The notes under the pieces: generated by a model
Told to the model about the DNA's origin: nothing
The model's input: only the letters and a program-made list of their open reading frames with translations
Databases searched by the model: none
Shown: positions 50,896 through 58,426 of the stretch, piece by piece
Layout of the letters: every line of letters begins with the position of its first letter
Numbering within the stretch: position 1 is the first letter of the stretch
Translations under genes and position numbers: made by a program
Source of the DNA: Actinoplanes lutulentus
GTDB lineage: Bacteria > Actinomycetota > Actinomycetes > Mycobacteriales > Micromonosporaceae
Length of the DNA: 64,000 bases
Direction: 5' to 3'
Assembly: GCF_003259845.1 (NCBI RefSeq)
Contig: NZ_QLMJ01000005.1
Location: 186,001-250,000 of the forward strand

Positions 50896-52380
50896 GTGGC
50901 CGATAATCAAGCTGACAATCAAGTGGTGGAACGCACCGGCTGGGCGCCGGTGAGGCACTTCGCCGAGCGCAGTGTCCTGGGACTGTTGGCGATCATCGCG
51001 GTCGGTCTCGGGTTCGGCGCCCTGCTCCTGCTGGTCAGGTTCCACTGGGGACCGCTGCAGAACCTGGACCGGTCGGTGGCGGACGGCCTGAACCGCTGGG
51101 CTTCCGGCTCCGAGACCGTGGTCGCGGTGCTTCAGCAGATCGCCTCGTTCGGTGGGCGCGGATTCATGATCCCGCTGGTCGCGCTGCTGGTCCTGATCCT
51201 GCTGATCCGGCGCCGGCCGCGCCCGGCGATCTATCTGATCGTCACCGGCCTCGGCGCGGCGATCCTCGACCCGTCGCTCAAGGCGCTGATCGGCCGGGTA
51301 CGCCCGGTCGTCGAGGCCCCGGTCGCCCAGGCCCCGGGCAACAGCTTCCCGAGCGGCCACGCCCTCGGCTCGATGATCGTCTACGGGATGATCGTGCTGG
51401 TCTTCCTCCCGGCGGTCCGGCCGAAGTGGCGCCCGTTCTTCATCGGCGCGGCCGCGGTGATCGTCGCGGCGATCGGCTTCACCCGGATCGCCCTCGGCGT
51501 GCACTTCGTCTCCGACGTGCTGGCCGGGTGGCTGCTCGGCGTGGCCTGGATCGGGGTCACGGCGTACGCGTTCCGGATGTGGCGGCGTGAAGCCGGCCGC
51601 GATCTTGGAGAAATCACCGAGGGCCTCGAACCGGAATCCGGCCCCGACCTGCGCCTCGCCCCCGCCGAAGGACCGGTCCTGCCGCACCCGTGGGCCAAGG
51701 CCGCCGAGATCCTGGTCGGCTGGGTCTTCGTCTTCGGCCTGCTCTACCTGGTCGGATACTCGGTCACCCGGTGGACGCCCGGCTTCGACGCCGGATTCGT
51801 GCGGTGGTTGCAGACATTCCGTACCCCGCAGCTCGACGAACTGAGCTGGGCGGCGAGCAAGGCCGGCGACACGCACGCCATCCTGCTCATCTCGCTGATC
51901 TTCTGCCCGCTCGCGCTGGCGCTCTGGCGGCAGTGGCGTCCGGTCCTGTTCCTGGTGCTCACCATGGTCGGCGAGCTCACCCTCTTCCTCTGCGCGGCGG
52001 CCGCGGTCGACCGTCCCCGCCCGCCGGTCGAGCAGCTCGACGGACAGATGCCGACCTCGTCGTTCCCGTCCGGCCACATCGCCGCGACCATGTGCCTCTG
52101 GGCCGCCATCGCGATCATCACGATGGCCCGGATCCGGCAGCCGTGGCGCTGGATCTTCCCGGCCCTCGCGGTGATCATGCCGCTCATCGTGGCGCTCTCC
52201 CGGATGTACCGCGGCATGCACCACCCCACCGACATGCTCGGCGCCGCGCTGCTCACCACCGCCTGGCTGACCGTCCTCTGGTTCACGATCCGCCCCAACG
52301 CGCATCCGTCGTCGGCCACCGAGGCAGCCGAGGAAGCCACCGAGGCGACCGAATCCGATCACCTGGAACGTGTCAGCTGA
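50896..52380 (+). CDS. Double PAP2-family membrane phosphatase
   Basis: 494 aa containing two complete PAP2 phosphatase domains. Domain 1 (about 30-230): KALIGRVRP, SFPSGHALGS, RIALGVHFVSDV. Domain 2 (about 270-480): VDRPRPPVEQ, SFPSGHIAAT, SRMYRGMHHPTDM. All three phosphatase motifs are present in both. Each should dephosphorylate a lipid phosphate such as phosphatidic acid or undecaprenyl diphosphate. Single-domain PAP2 proteins are the norm, so this is a fusion or internal duplication. GTG start; the stop shares an A with the next ATG. Confidence 0.92.
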   Translation: MADNQADNQVVERTGWAPVRHFAERSVLGLLAIIAVGLGFGALLLLVRFHWGPLQNLDRSVADGLNRWASGSETVVAVLQQIASFGGRGFMIPLVALLVLILLIRRRPRPAIYLIVTGLGAAILDPSLKALIGRVRPVVEAPVAQAPGNSFPSGHALGSMIVYGMIVLVFLPAVRPKWRPFFIGAAAVIVAAIGFTRIALGVHFVSDVLAGWLLGVAWIGVTAYAFRMWRREAGRDLGEITEGLEPESGPDLRLAPAEGPVLPHPWAKAAEILVGWVFVFGLLYLVGYSVTRWTPGFDAGFVRWLQTFRTPQLDELSWAASKAGDTHAILLISLIFCPLALALWRQWRPVLFLVLTMVGELTLFLCAAAAVDRPRPPVEQLDGQMPTSSFPSGHIAATMCLWAAIAIITMARIRQPWRWIFPALAVIMPLIVALSRMYRGMHHPTDMLGAALLTTAWLTVLWFTIRPNAHPSSATEAAEEATEATESDHLERVS

Positions 52381-53150
52381 TGCGCTTCATGACCTGGAAC
52401 ATCCGTACCGGCGGAGGAGATCGCCTTCCGGCGATCATCGATGTGATCAAGGCCGAGCGCCCCGACATCCTGGCGGTCCAAGAGCTTCGAGACTTCCATC
52501 GGTACGCGGGAAAGCGCCTCCGTCACTTCGCCGGATCCGTGGGCATGACGCCGCATCTCGCCCGGTCGGTGCTGGGCCAGCCGGTCGCGGTGCTGGTCCG
52601 CCCACCGTTGGTCATCATCGGCCGATCGACCGTGCGGTGGCGTCTGCACCACGCGGCCGCCTCGGTCGTGTTGTCCACTCCGGCCGGCCCGTTGACCGTG
52701 GTCAGCACCCATCTCAATCCGTTTTCGCCGTACCGGAGAATGCGCGAAGCGCGCTGGCTGGCCGCCCGTTACGCGCCCTCGCGCGGCATGGTCCTGATCG
52801 CCGGCGACCTGAACGGCCTGGCCCCGGGCGAAGACCACACCGAAGGTCTGGCCGGCCTGGCCCCGCTCTACCACCGCCGCCACGTCAATGCCGCCGGCGA
52901 GGCCGACACCCGCGCGGTCGGCGCGTTCCTCTCCGCCGGATTCGCCGATCTTGGCCTCGGCGCCGGCCCCACCGTGCCGACCCCCGGCCTCGGCGGCAAG
53001 GAATTCGGCCCGATGCGCCTCGATCATGTGCTGGCGAGCCCGCCCCTGGCGGCCGTCGCGCGCGACCTCCGCGTCATCCGAGGCGGTGCCGCGGATTCCG
53101 CTTCCGATCATTTCCCGGTACGCGTGAACCTGGACCTGGTTCCGAGGTGA
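52380..53150 (+). CDS. Endonuclease/exonuclease/phosphatase (EEP) family protein
   Basis: 256 aa. EEP motifs: FMTWNIRTGG, ILAVQELRDF (metal Glu), VSTHLNPFSP, VLIAGDLNGLAPGE and the terminal RLDHVLAS...SASDHFPV. Likely a phosphodiesterase or phosphatase acting on a lipid head group or nucleic acid; the operon context with lipid kinase and PAP2 favours a lipid. Start ATG in the TGATG junction; GTGA overlap with the next gene. Confidence 0.92.
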   Translation: MRFMTWNIRTGGGDRLPAIIDVIKAERPDILAVQELRDFHRYAGKRLRHFAGSVGMTPHLARSVLGQPVAVLVRPPLVIIGRSTVRWRLHHAAASVVLSTPAGPLTVVSTHLNPFSPYRRMREARWLAARYAPSRGMVLIAGDLNGLAPGEDHTEGLAGLAPLYHRRHVNAAGEADTRAVGAFLSAGFADLGLGAGPTVPTPGLGGKEFGPMRLDHVLASPPLAAVARDLRVIRGGAADSASDHFPVRVNLDLVPR

Positions 53151-53656
53151 GCATCGAATTCCCGTCGCCGTCCGTACCCGCTGACGGCCGCGCCGAAGTC
53201 TTCGTCCGCTACTTGGACTACTACCGCGAGACGCTGCTCTCCAAGGTCGCCGAGCTATCGTCGCTGGAGCTCCGCACGAGCCGGCTGCCGTCCGGCTGGA
53301 CCCCGCTGGAGCTGCTGAAACACCTCCGCCACGTGGAACGCCGCTGGATCGTGTGGGGTTTCGAAGGCGTCCTTGTGCCGGACCCGTGGGCTGACCGGCG
53401 CGACGACCGCTGGCACGTCTCACCGGCCGAGACGCTGGAGAGTTTGACGGCCGAGCTGCGCGAGCAGGGGTCGCATACGAGCTCAGTGGCGCTGAGCCAC
53501 GATCTGAGCGAGGTGGGCAGGCCGGGCCCGCGCTGGGACGGAGCCGCCCCGGCAACCCTGGAGAGGGTGCTGTTCCACCTGCTCCAGGAATACGCCCGCC
53601 ACACAGGCCACATCGACGTCGTCACCGAGCTGGCAGGCAGCCCAGTAGGCGAGTGA
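53147..53656 (+). CDS. DinB-superfamily protein (DUF664)
   Basis: 169 aa, four-helix bundle. Metal-type histidines in LKHLRHVERRW and EYARHTGHIDVV, as in DUF664 mycothiol-dependent proteins. PSGWTPLELLKHLRH is typical. It may be a mycothiol transferase-like enzyme. Final gene of the + strand run starting at 48932. Confidence 0.9.
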   Translation: MSIEFPSPSVPADGRAEVFVRYLDYYRETLLSKVAELSSLELRTSRLPSGWTPLELLKHLRHVERRWIVWGFEGVLVPDPWADRRDDRWHVSPAETLESLTAELREQGSHTSSVALSHDLSEVGRPGPRWDGAAPATLERVLFHLLQEYARHTGHIDVVTELAGSPVGE

Positions 53657-53676
53657 CCACTCACCCAGGCGCCTTT

Positions 53677-54171
53677 TTAGTAACCGAAGTCCTGGGTGTA
53701 GTACGGGGTGCCGTTCGCGGAGTAGACAGCGCCGACGCCGACGGTCTTCGACTTGCAGTTGAGGATGTTGGTGCGGTGGCCCGGTGACTTCATCCAGCCG
53801 TTGACGACCTCAGCGGCGTTGCGGTAACCCCAGGCGATGTTCTCGGCCGAGGGGTTGGTGAAGCCGGCGGCCTTGGTACGCGCCACGAAGTTGGAGTTGC
53901 TCCGGCCGGTGTGCGAGAACTTCCCGGTCTGCGCCATGAACGCGCTGTGCCCGCGGGCGGCGACGGTGAGCTTGGCATCGACCTTGAGCGCGGCGCAGCC
54001 GTGGGTGGTGCGCTGGACGTTGATGAGCTGGTTGATCTGGGTCTGCAGGGTGGTCTCGCTGGTCTTCGCCGGTGCTGCCTGGGCGGGGCTGGCGGTCATC
54101 GTGGCGAGGCCGAGGGCGGCCGGGGCGATGAGGGCAGCGGCCAGGGCGAAGCGGCGAAGAGCGTTGCGCAA
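53677..54171 (-). CDS. Secreted CAP-domain (SCP/PR1) protein
   Basis: 164 aa. Signal peptide ends near SPAQAAP; CAP domain motifs are GHSAFMAQTGKFSHTGRS, AENIAWGYRNAAEVVNGWMKSPGHRTNILN and TQDFGY, split here as AENIAWGY and WMKSPGHRTNIL. The His pair and Glu of the CAP cavity are kept. Extracellular; role unknown. One disulfide is likely between the two mature-region cysteines. Confidence 0.93.
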   Translation of the reverse strand: MRNALRRFALAAALIAPAALGLATMTASPAQAAPAKTSETTLQTQINQLINVQRTTHGCAALKVDAKLTVAARGHSAFMAQTGKFSHTGRSNSNFVARTKAAGFTNPSAENIAWGYRNAAEVVNGWMKSPGHRTNILNCKSKTVGVGAVYSANGTPYYTQDFGY

Positions 54172-54399
54172 GAGGTCCCTTTCGGCAGGTGTTCGTTGCT
54201 TGCGCTGTTCTTTTCGGCCCTGCCGGGGCGGCCTGGATTAGCGACCCGGAGCGCATCGGTCACCGTCCGGTTGCGGGTTCCCCGCCCGCCCGCGGTTGAG
54301 ATCGGGCTGCCCAATCTTCGATCGAGGTCTGTGTAGCGACGGCCCAGCGGCCCACTTGCTCAGCGGCTCGGCTCGCTCGGCGGCTCGCTCGCTCAGCCG

Positions 54400-54735
54400 C
54401 CGGCCCGTTTTCCGCCCGGTGGAGCCGAAGTCGACACGCAGCAAGCGCCCTCCACCGGTGCGTGTCGAGTTTGGGCGCGTATCGAACCTGAAGTCGACAC
54501 GGGCGGGCGCCTTGCGGTGTACGTGTCGAGTTTGGGTGCGTATCGAACCCTTAATCGACACAGACGTCCTGACCAGCGCGATGTTGGGCCGTGGTTCCCG
54601 TCGGGCTGTGGTCCGGGGACCAAGATCGCAGCGGAAGGCCGCAGCGGGACGGGCTGCGGGGTCGGCGGAGCGGAGTCAGGGCCGCTCGGACGACGCTCTC
54701 GCTGTGGAGACGTCGATCAACCAGCCGGGTCAGCC
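54400..54735. repeat. Intergenic module copy 3 with two family I palindromes
   Basis: Family I units at 54462-54500 and 54523-54561, starts exactly 61 bp apart, plus a right-arm remnant ending at 54437. Flanks match module 2 closely: TTTTCCGCCCGG, GGAGCCGAAGTCGACACG, GCGCGATGTTGGGCC, TGGTCCGGGGACCAAGATCG, GGAGTCAGGGCCG, ACGTCGATCAACCAGCCGGG. Confidence 0.87.
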
Positions 54736-54740
54736 CTGCC

Positions 54741-54872
54741 GTGCAGCCACTTTCGTCCGGCTGAACGTCACGGTCGCCGCCTGTGACAGCTGGCAGCCGT
54801 GGTGTGCAGCCGGGTCTGGGCTGAACGTAATGGTCGCCGCCCACGACAGCTGGCAGCCGTGACGTTCAGCCG
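54741..54872. repeat. 60-bp tandem repeat with inverted ends
   Basis: CTGAACGT recurs at 54761 and 54821, and ACAGCTGGCAGCCGTG follows each at the same distance, giving a 60-bp period. The outer ends GGCTGAACGTCACGG (54759-54773) and CCGTGACGTTCAGCC (54858-54872) are perfect reverse complements. Each unit is itself a palindrome of about 54 bp. Confidence 0.85.
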
Positions 54873-54890
54873 CCGGGAGCGTGGACGCTG

Positions 54891-54944
54891 CCAGCCGGCC
54901 AGCCGGCCAGCCAGCCAGTCAGTCAGTCGGTCAGTCGGTCAGCC
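54891..54944. repeat. Tetranucleotide tandem array
   Basis: CAGC/CGGC, then CAGT and CGGT units in 4-bp steps over about 54 bp. It resembles the array at 28106-28230. Confidence 0.8.
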
Positions 54945-54972
54945 GGGAGCCGGGAGCGGGAAGCGGGAACCC

Positions 54973-55059
54973 CTAGAAGAACAAGTTCACCGCCACCGTG
55001 CAGGTCAGCGTGAGTACCACCGCCACGACGATCAACAGGCTGGCGTGGCGGGCTCGCAT
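54973..55059 (-). CDS. Possible 28-residue single-helix membrane peptide
   Basis: Reads MRARHASLLIVVAVVLTLTC followed by TVAVNLFF and TAG. A short basic start, then one hydrophobic helix. An AGGGCGG stretch 3-9 nt upstream could serve as ribosome site. It lies 34 bp after the minus-strand GGDEF gene and may be cotranscribed. Tiny, so coding status rests on composition only. Confidence 0.4.
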   Translation of the reverse strand: MRARHASLLIVVAVVLTLTCTVAVNLFF

Positions 55060-55093
55060 ACCGCCCTACATACCCCCGAACCCACCACTCACC

Positions 55094-56665
55094 TCACTCT
55101 GAGGCAGCCGTCACGCAAACGTCGGCCATCACCCGGTCCCGGCCGCTGCGTTTGGCCGCGTACAGATTGCGGTCCGCCTGGGCGAGCAGCACGGTGAACG
55201 TCCCCCGTCCCTCAGGCGCGGTGGTCACCCCGACGCTGGTGGTCACCGGGAGAGCGCCGGTAAACGGCTCCCACCCGTGCGCCCGGATCCGCAGCCGGAG
55301 CCGTTCGCACCGCTGCACCGCCTCTGGAGCGTCCACACCCGGATAAACCAGCAGGAACTCCTCGCCACCCATCCGGGCCGCGATGGCCGGGCCGTCGGCG
55401 GCTTCCATCAGCAGTTCGGCGATGTGCTGCAGCACCGTGTCGCCGGTGCTGTGCGAGAACGTGTCGTTGACCCGCTTGAAGTGGTCGAGGTCGACGATGG
55501 CCAGCGAGATCGGCCTGCTCCGGGCAGCGGCGTCGGCGAGCAGAGCGGGCACCCGCTCGTTGACGTACCGCCGGTTGTAGAGGCCGGTCAGCGCGTCCCG
55601 GTGGGACAGTTCGCGGAAGTGTTCGGTGGCCCGGCGTGCCTCGTTCGCCTCGAAGACGGCCTGCATCGCGCGGGCGCGGGCGTCACGCTGCGCCGAGTGC
55701 AGCGCGGTCGCCTCGTTGTGAAAGGCGCGATGCTCTTCGTACGCCTGAGCGAACAGCCCGTTCGCGGCGTACAGCGCGGCCTGCTCCTCGCGGACCCGGG
55801 CGTTGACGGCGGCGAGTTCCCGGTCGGCGCAGAGCGTGCGGGCGGCGTCGAGGGCTTCCTGGGCCTTGTCGAAGCGCCCGTTCTGGCGGCGGGCCAGGGC
55901 GAGCGTGAGCAGGCACTCTGCGATGGCATCGCTCTCGTTGGCGAGCACCTGGTCGGCCAGCACCGGGCCGAGAAGTTCCTCGACGGCCTCGTACCCATTG
56001 CCCATCAATGCGACGCGGGCCATCGTGTCGACCTCGTTGGCGCCGAACCGGTGTTCGTTGCGCGCACCGATCTCGCGCATCTGCTGGACGAGGGCCCGCG
56101 CGGCCGGCTCGTCATCGAGCTCGAACGCGCTGTACGCCATGTTGTTGAGCACGAGCAGCGTGAGCTCGATGTCGCCGGCGGTCGCGGCGAGGGCGAGGGC
56201 TTCGCGGGCGCGGCGTTCGCCGTCCTCATACGACCCGCCCTCCTCCAGCGCGACGGAGAGGGACAGCAGGTGCCGCGCGCGTACGTCACCCGGCACGTCC
56301 TCGGCGAGCAGCGAGACACCCTGCACGGCGTGGGTGAGGCCTTCGGAGAAGTCACCGACGGCCCGATAGAAGATGGAGAGCTCCCGGTGCGCCCGGGCCT
56401 GCACGTACGGAGATTCGTGCTCCTCGGCCCAGGAGCACACCTGGTGGGCGAGCTGACCGCCCTCACCGGTGCGGCCCAATCGGAGCAGCACGGCGGCGCG
56501 GAGCAGCACGGCACGCTGCGCCAGCTCGTCGGCGCCCAGCTCACGGGCTTGCCGTTCCAGCTCGGCGGCGGGCTCGCGCACAGTGCGGAACTGCGACATG
56601 GGGCGACCTTCGAGCTCCTCCGCCACTCTTTCGAGCGCGCCGAGGTCGGGAACACAGGTCGTCAC
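55094..56665 (-). CDS. GGDEF diguanylate cyclase with TPR-like sensor region
   Basis: 523 aa from GTG 56665. Residues about 1-340 are helical TPR-like repeats without membrane helices (AEEHESPYVQARAHRELS, RARHLLSLSVALEEGGSYE). The C-terminal GGDEF domain begins LSHRDALTGLYNRRYVNE; IVDLDHFKRVNDTFSHSTGD binds substrate and metal, and the active-site loop is RMGGEEFLLVYPG, an active form. The inhibitory RxxD motif before GGEEF is absent. It should make cyclic di-GMP in the cytoplasm, probably controlled by protein partners through the TPR part. Cyclic di-GMP controls development through BldD in actinomycetes. Confidence 0.93.
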   Translation of the reverse strand: MTTCVPDLGALERVAEELEGRPMSQFRTVREPAAELERQARELGADELAQRAVLLRAAVLLRLGRTGEGGQLAHQVCSWAEEHESPYVQARAHRELSIFYRAVGDFSEGLTHAVQGVSLLAEDVPGDVRARHLLSLSVALEEGGSYEDGERRAREALALAATAGDIELTLLVLNNMAYSAFELDDEPAARALVQQMREIGARNEHRFGANEVDTMARVALMGNGYEAVEELLGPVLADQVLANESDAIAECLLTLALARRQNGRFDKAQEALDAARTLCADRELAAVNARVREEQAALYAANGLFAQAYEEHRAFHNEATALHSAQRDARARAMQAVFEANEARRATEHFRELSHRDALTGLYNRRYVNERVPALLADAAARSRPISLAIVDLDHFKRVNDTFSHSTGDTVLQHIAELLMEAADGPAIAARMGGEEFLLVYPGVDAPEAVQRCERLRLRIRAHGWEPFTGALPVTTSVGVTTAPEGRGTFTVLLAQADRNLYAAKRSGRDRVMADVCVTAASE

Positions 56666-56789
56666 TGCCCCTACTTTCCGGTGGTCGCGGTGACGACGAC
56701 TGAAGCCGCCGTGACGACCAACACTGCGAGGCCACGGTGGCAAAACGGGTCGCTCAGGGTTGCGGATCGGTAGCGACCCAAAACCCAGC

Positions 56790-58352
56790 TCACCGGCGTG
56801 TGCAAACCGGCGCGGAATCAGCGATCCGATCCGCGCTGTACTCGACCGCCACCCGGAAGCAGTAGTTGGCGCTCTCGCTCAGGCTGTACACCACGTAGTC
56901 CGACGCTCCGGCCCGCAACTCCTGGAACTTCCGGGGCTCCGCGCCGTCCTTCCCGGCCGCGAGATGCACCGCCCCGTCCGCGCCCTTCGGATAAACCCAC
57001 TGCAGCGACACACTGTCCCCGTTGTCGCGCAATCGCACGTTCTGCGGCGCGCCCGCGTCGCCGACGACGGGCGCGGACTCCAGCAGCACGGAAGGTGTGG
57101 GGACAACAGGCGCGGCTTGCCGCTCGGTCGCTCCGTCCGCGTCCGGGAGCGTGATGATCACGACGGCGGCCGCGGCAGCGACGCCGCCTGCCAGCACGGC
57201 CGCAAGAATCAGTGGGTGCGCTGAGCGCGCACGCTGCGGCTTCTTCCCGGGTACGCGTAAAGCCTCACCCACCGGAGGAGCAGTACCGACCGGAGCAGGT
57301 TTCCCCTCCGAGTAGTCCGGCGCACGATGGCCGGGCAGAGGCGGCGGCGTGTCGGCCCGCGCGTGCCGGCCGGTCAGATCACCGGGCAGCCGATGCACGT
57401 CGCTGAGATAGAGCGGCTGCTGGTAGACGTTGCCGTTGGGATCGGTGGGCCGGTCGTCCGGCGCCGGCATGTCCGAGAAGAGATCGTCCTCCTCGATCGG
57501 ATAAACGGTGCCGTTCGGATCGGTGGGCCGATCGTCAGCCGGCGGCATCCCGGGCGCATCGGCGGGGTACGGCGACGGGCTGGCCGGCCCCGGATCAGGC
57601 ACCGTCGGCCGGCGCGGGAACGGCCGGAAGGACCTGTCCCCGGTCGTCTCCACCCGGCCGCAGGTGTGCCGCCCGGACGGTTTGGCCTGGGCGAGTTTCG
57701 CGGCCTGCCGGGCCAGCGGGTGGTCGGACGGCAGATATCGGGCGCTCAGCTCCTGCGCCTGCGTGAGGTGCTCGGCCGCTTCGGCGTCGCGCCCGCACTC
57801 GCGTTCCATCGCGCCGAGCCGGGCCAGCATCTTGATGCCGGCCGGCGCCGCGTCACCGTACGCGTCCCGGTGCAGCCGCCAGGCCCGCGCGAGCCGGGCC
57901 CGGGCCGGGCCGCAGTGACCGGCCGCGTGTTCGGCGATCGCCAGGTCGGCTTCGGCCGCGAGCACCCGGGGTGCGTCCGGCCCGTCGATCCGGGCGAGTT
58001 CGCCGACCAGGTCGTTGTAGACCATCGCGGCCCGGCCGTGCTGGCCGATGAGCTGGAGCACTGCCGCGTGGGTGGCGGCCGCGGCGATGGTGCGTTCGTC
58101 GCGGGGGCCGTGCAGCCGCTCTTCGGCGGCGTGCGCGAACCCGGCCCAGAGCCGGGCGGCCTGCGGGTCGCCGAGGGCGATCAGCACCCGGGCGTGCAGG
58201 GCGGCGGCGACGGCCAGGTCGGCGGTGGCGCGGCGGGGGTCGGCGTTGGCGTCGCGCAGCACGTGGTCGAGAACTTCCCGGGCGCCCGCGAGGTCGCCGG
58301 CCGACGACAGCGTCTGCGCCTGGGCGGTCAGTTCAGCGAGCGGAGGGGCCAT
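56790..58352 (-). CDS. TPR-like protein with transmembrane helix and C-terminal FN3-like domain
   Basis: 520 aa from ATG 58352 (58361 also possible). Residues 1-230 are helical TPR-like repeats. A proline-rich linker follows with a duplicated motif, DDRPTDPNGTVYP and DDRPTDPNGNVYQ. One membrane helix (HPLILAAVLAGGVAAAAAVVIITL, core LILAAVLAGGVAAAAA) is at about 395-415, and the last 90 residues form an FN3-like beta domain (PQNVRLRDNGDSVSLQW, YCFRVAVEYSADRI). The order implies cytoplasmic repeats, a single membrane pass and an external domain. Function unknown. Confidence 0.8.
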   Translation of the reverse strand: MAPPLAELTAQAQTLSSAGDLAGAREVLDHVLRDANADPRRATADLAVAAALHARVLIALGDPQAARLWAGFAHAAEERLHGPRDERTIAAAATHAAVLQLIGQHGRAAMVYNDLVGELARIDGPDAPRVLAAEADLAIAEHAAGHCGPARARLARAWRLHRDAYGDAAPAGIKMLARLGAMERECGRDAEAAEHLTQAQELSARYLPSDHPLARQAAKLAQAKPSGRHTCGRVETTGDRSFRPFPRRPTVPDPGPASPSPYPADAPGMPPADDRPTDPNGTVYPIEEDDLFSDMPAPDDRPTDPNGNVYQQPLYLSDVHRLPGDLTGRHARADTPPPLPGHRAPDYSEGKPAPVGTAPPVGEALRVPGKKPQRARSAHPLILAAVLAGGVAAAAAVVIITLPDADGATERQAAPVVPTPSVLLESAPVVGDAGAPQNVRLRDNGDSVSLQWVYPKGADGAVHLAAGKDGAEPRKFQELRAGASDYVVYSLSESANYCFRVAVEYSADRIADSAPVCTRR

Positions 58353-58426
58353 GTATCTCATAGTGCTCGGTTGAATACCGTAGGTACAAGTTTCGGGTAG
58401 CGAAGTGGACAGGGTAGAACTTCGGT

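Larger units (their letters stand above)
54172..55093. other. Repeat-rich intergenic region
   Basis: Contains module copy 3 with two family I palindromes, a 60-bp tandem/inverted repeat, a tetranucleotide array and one probable small gene (54973-55059). The segment 54172-54399 has the CAP gene promoter region and a run of CGGCTCG-type repeats near 54363-54390. Confidence 0.75.
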
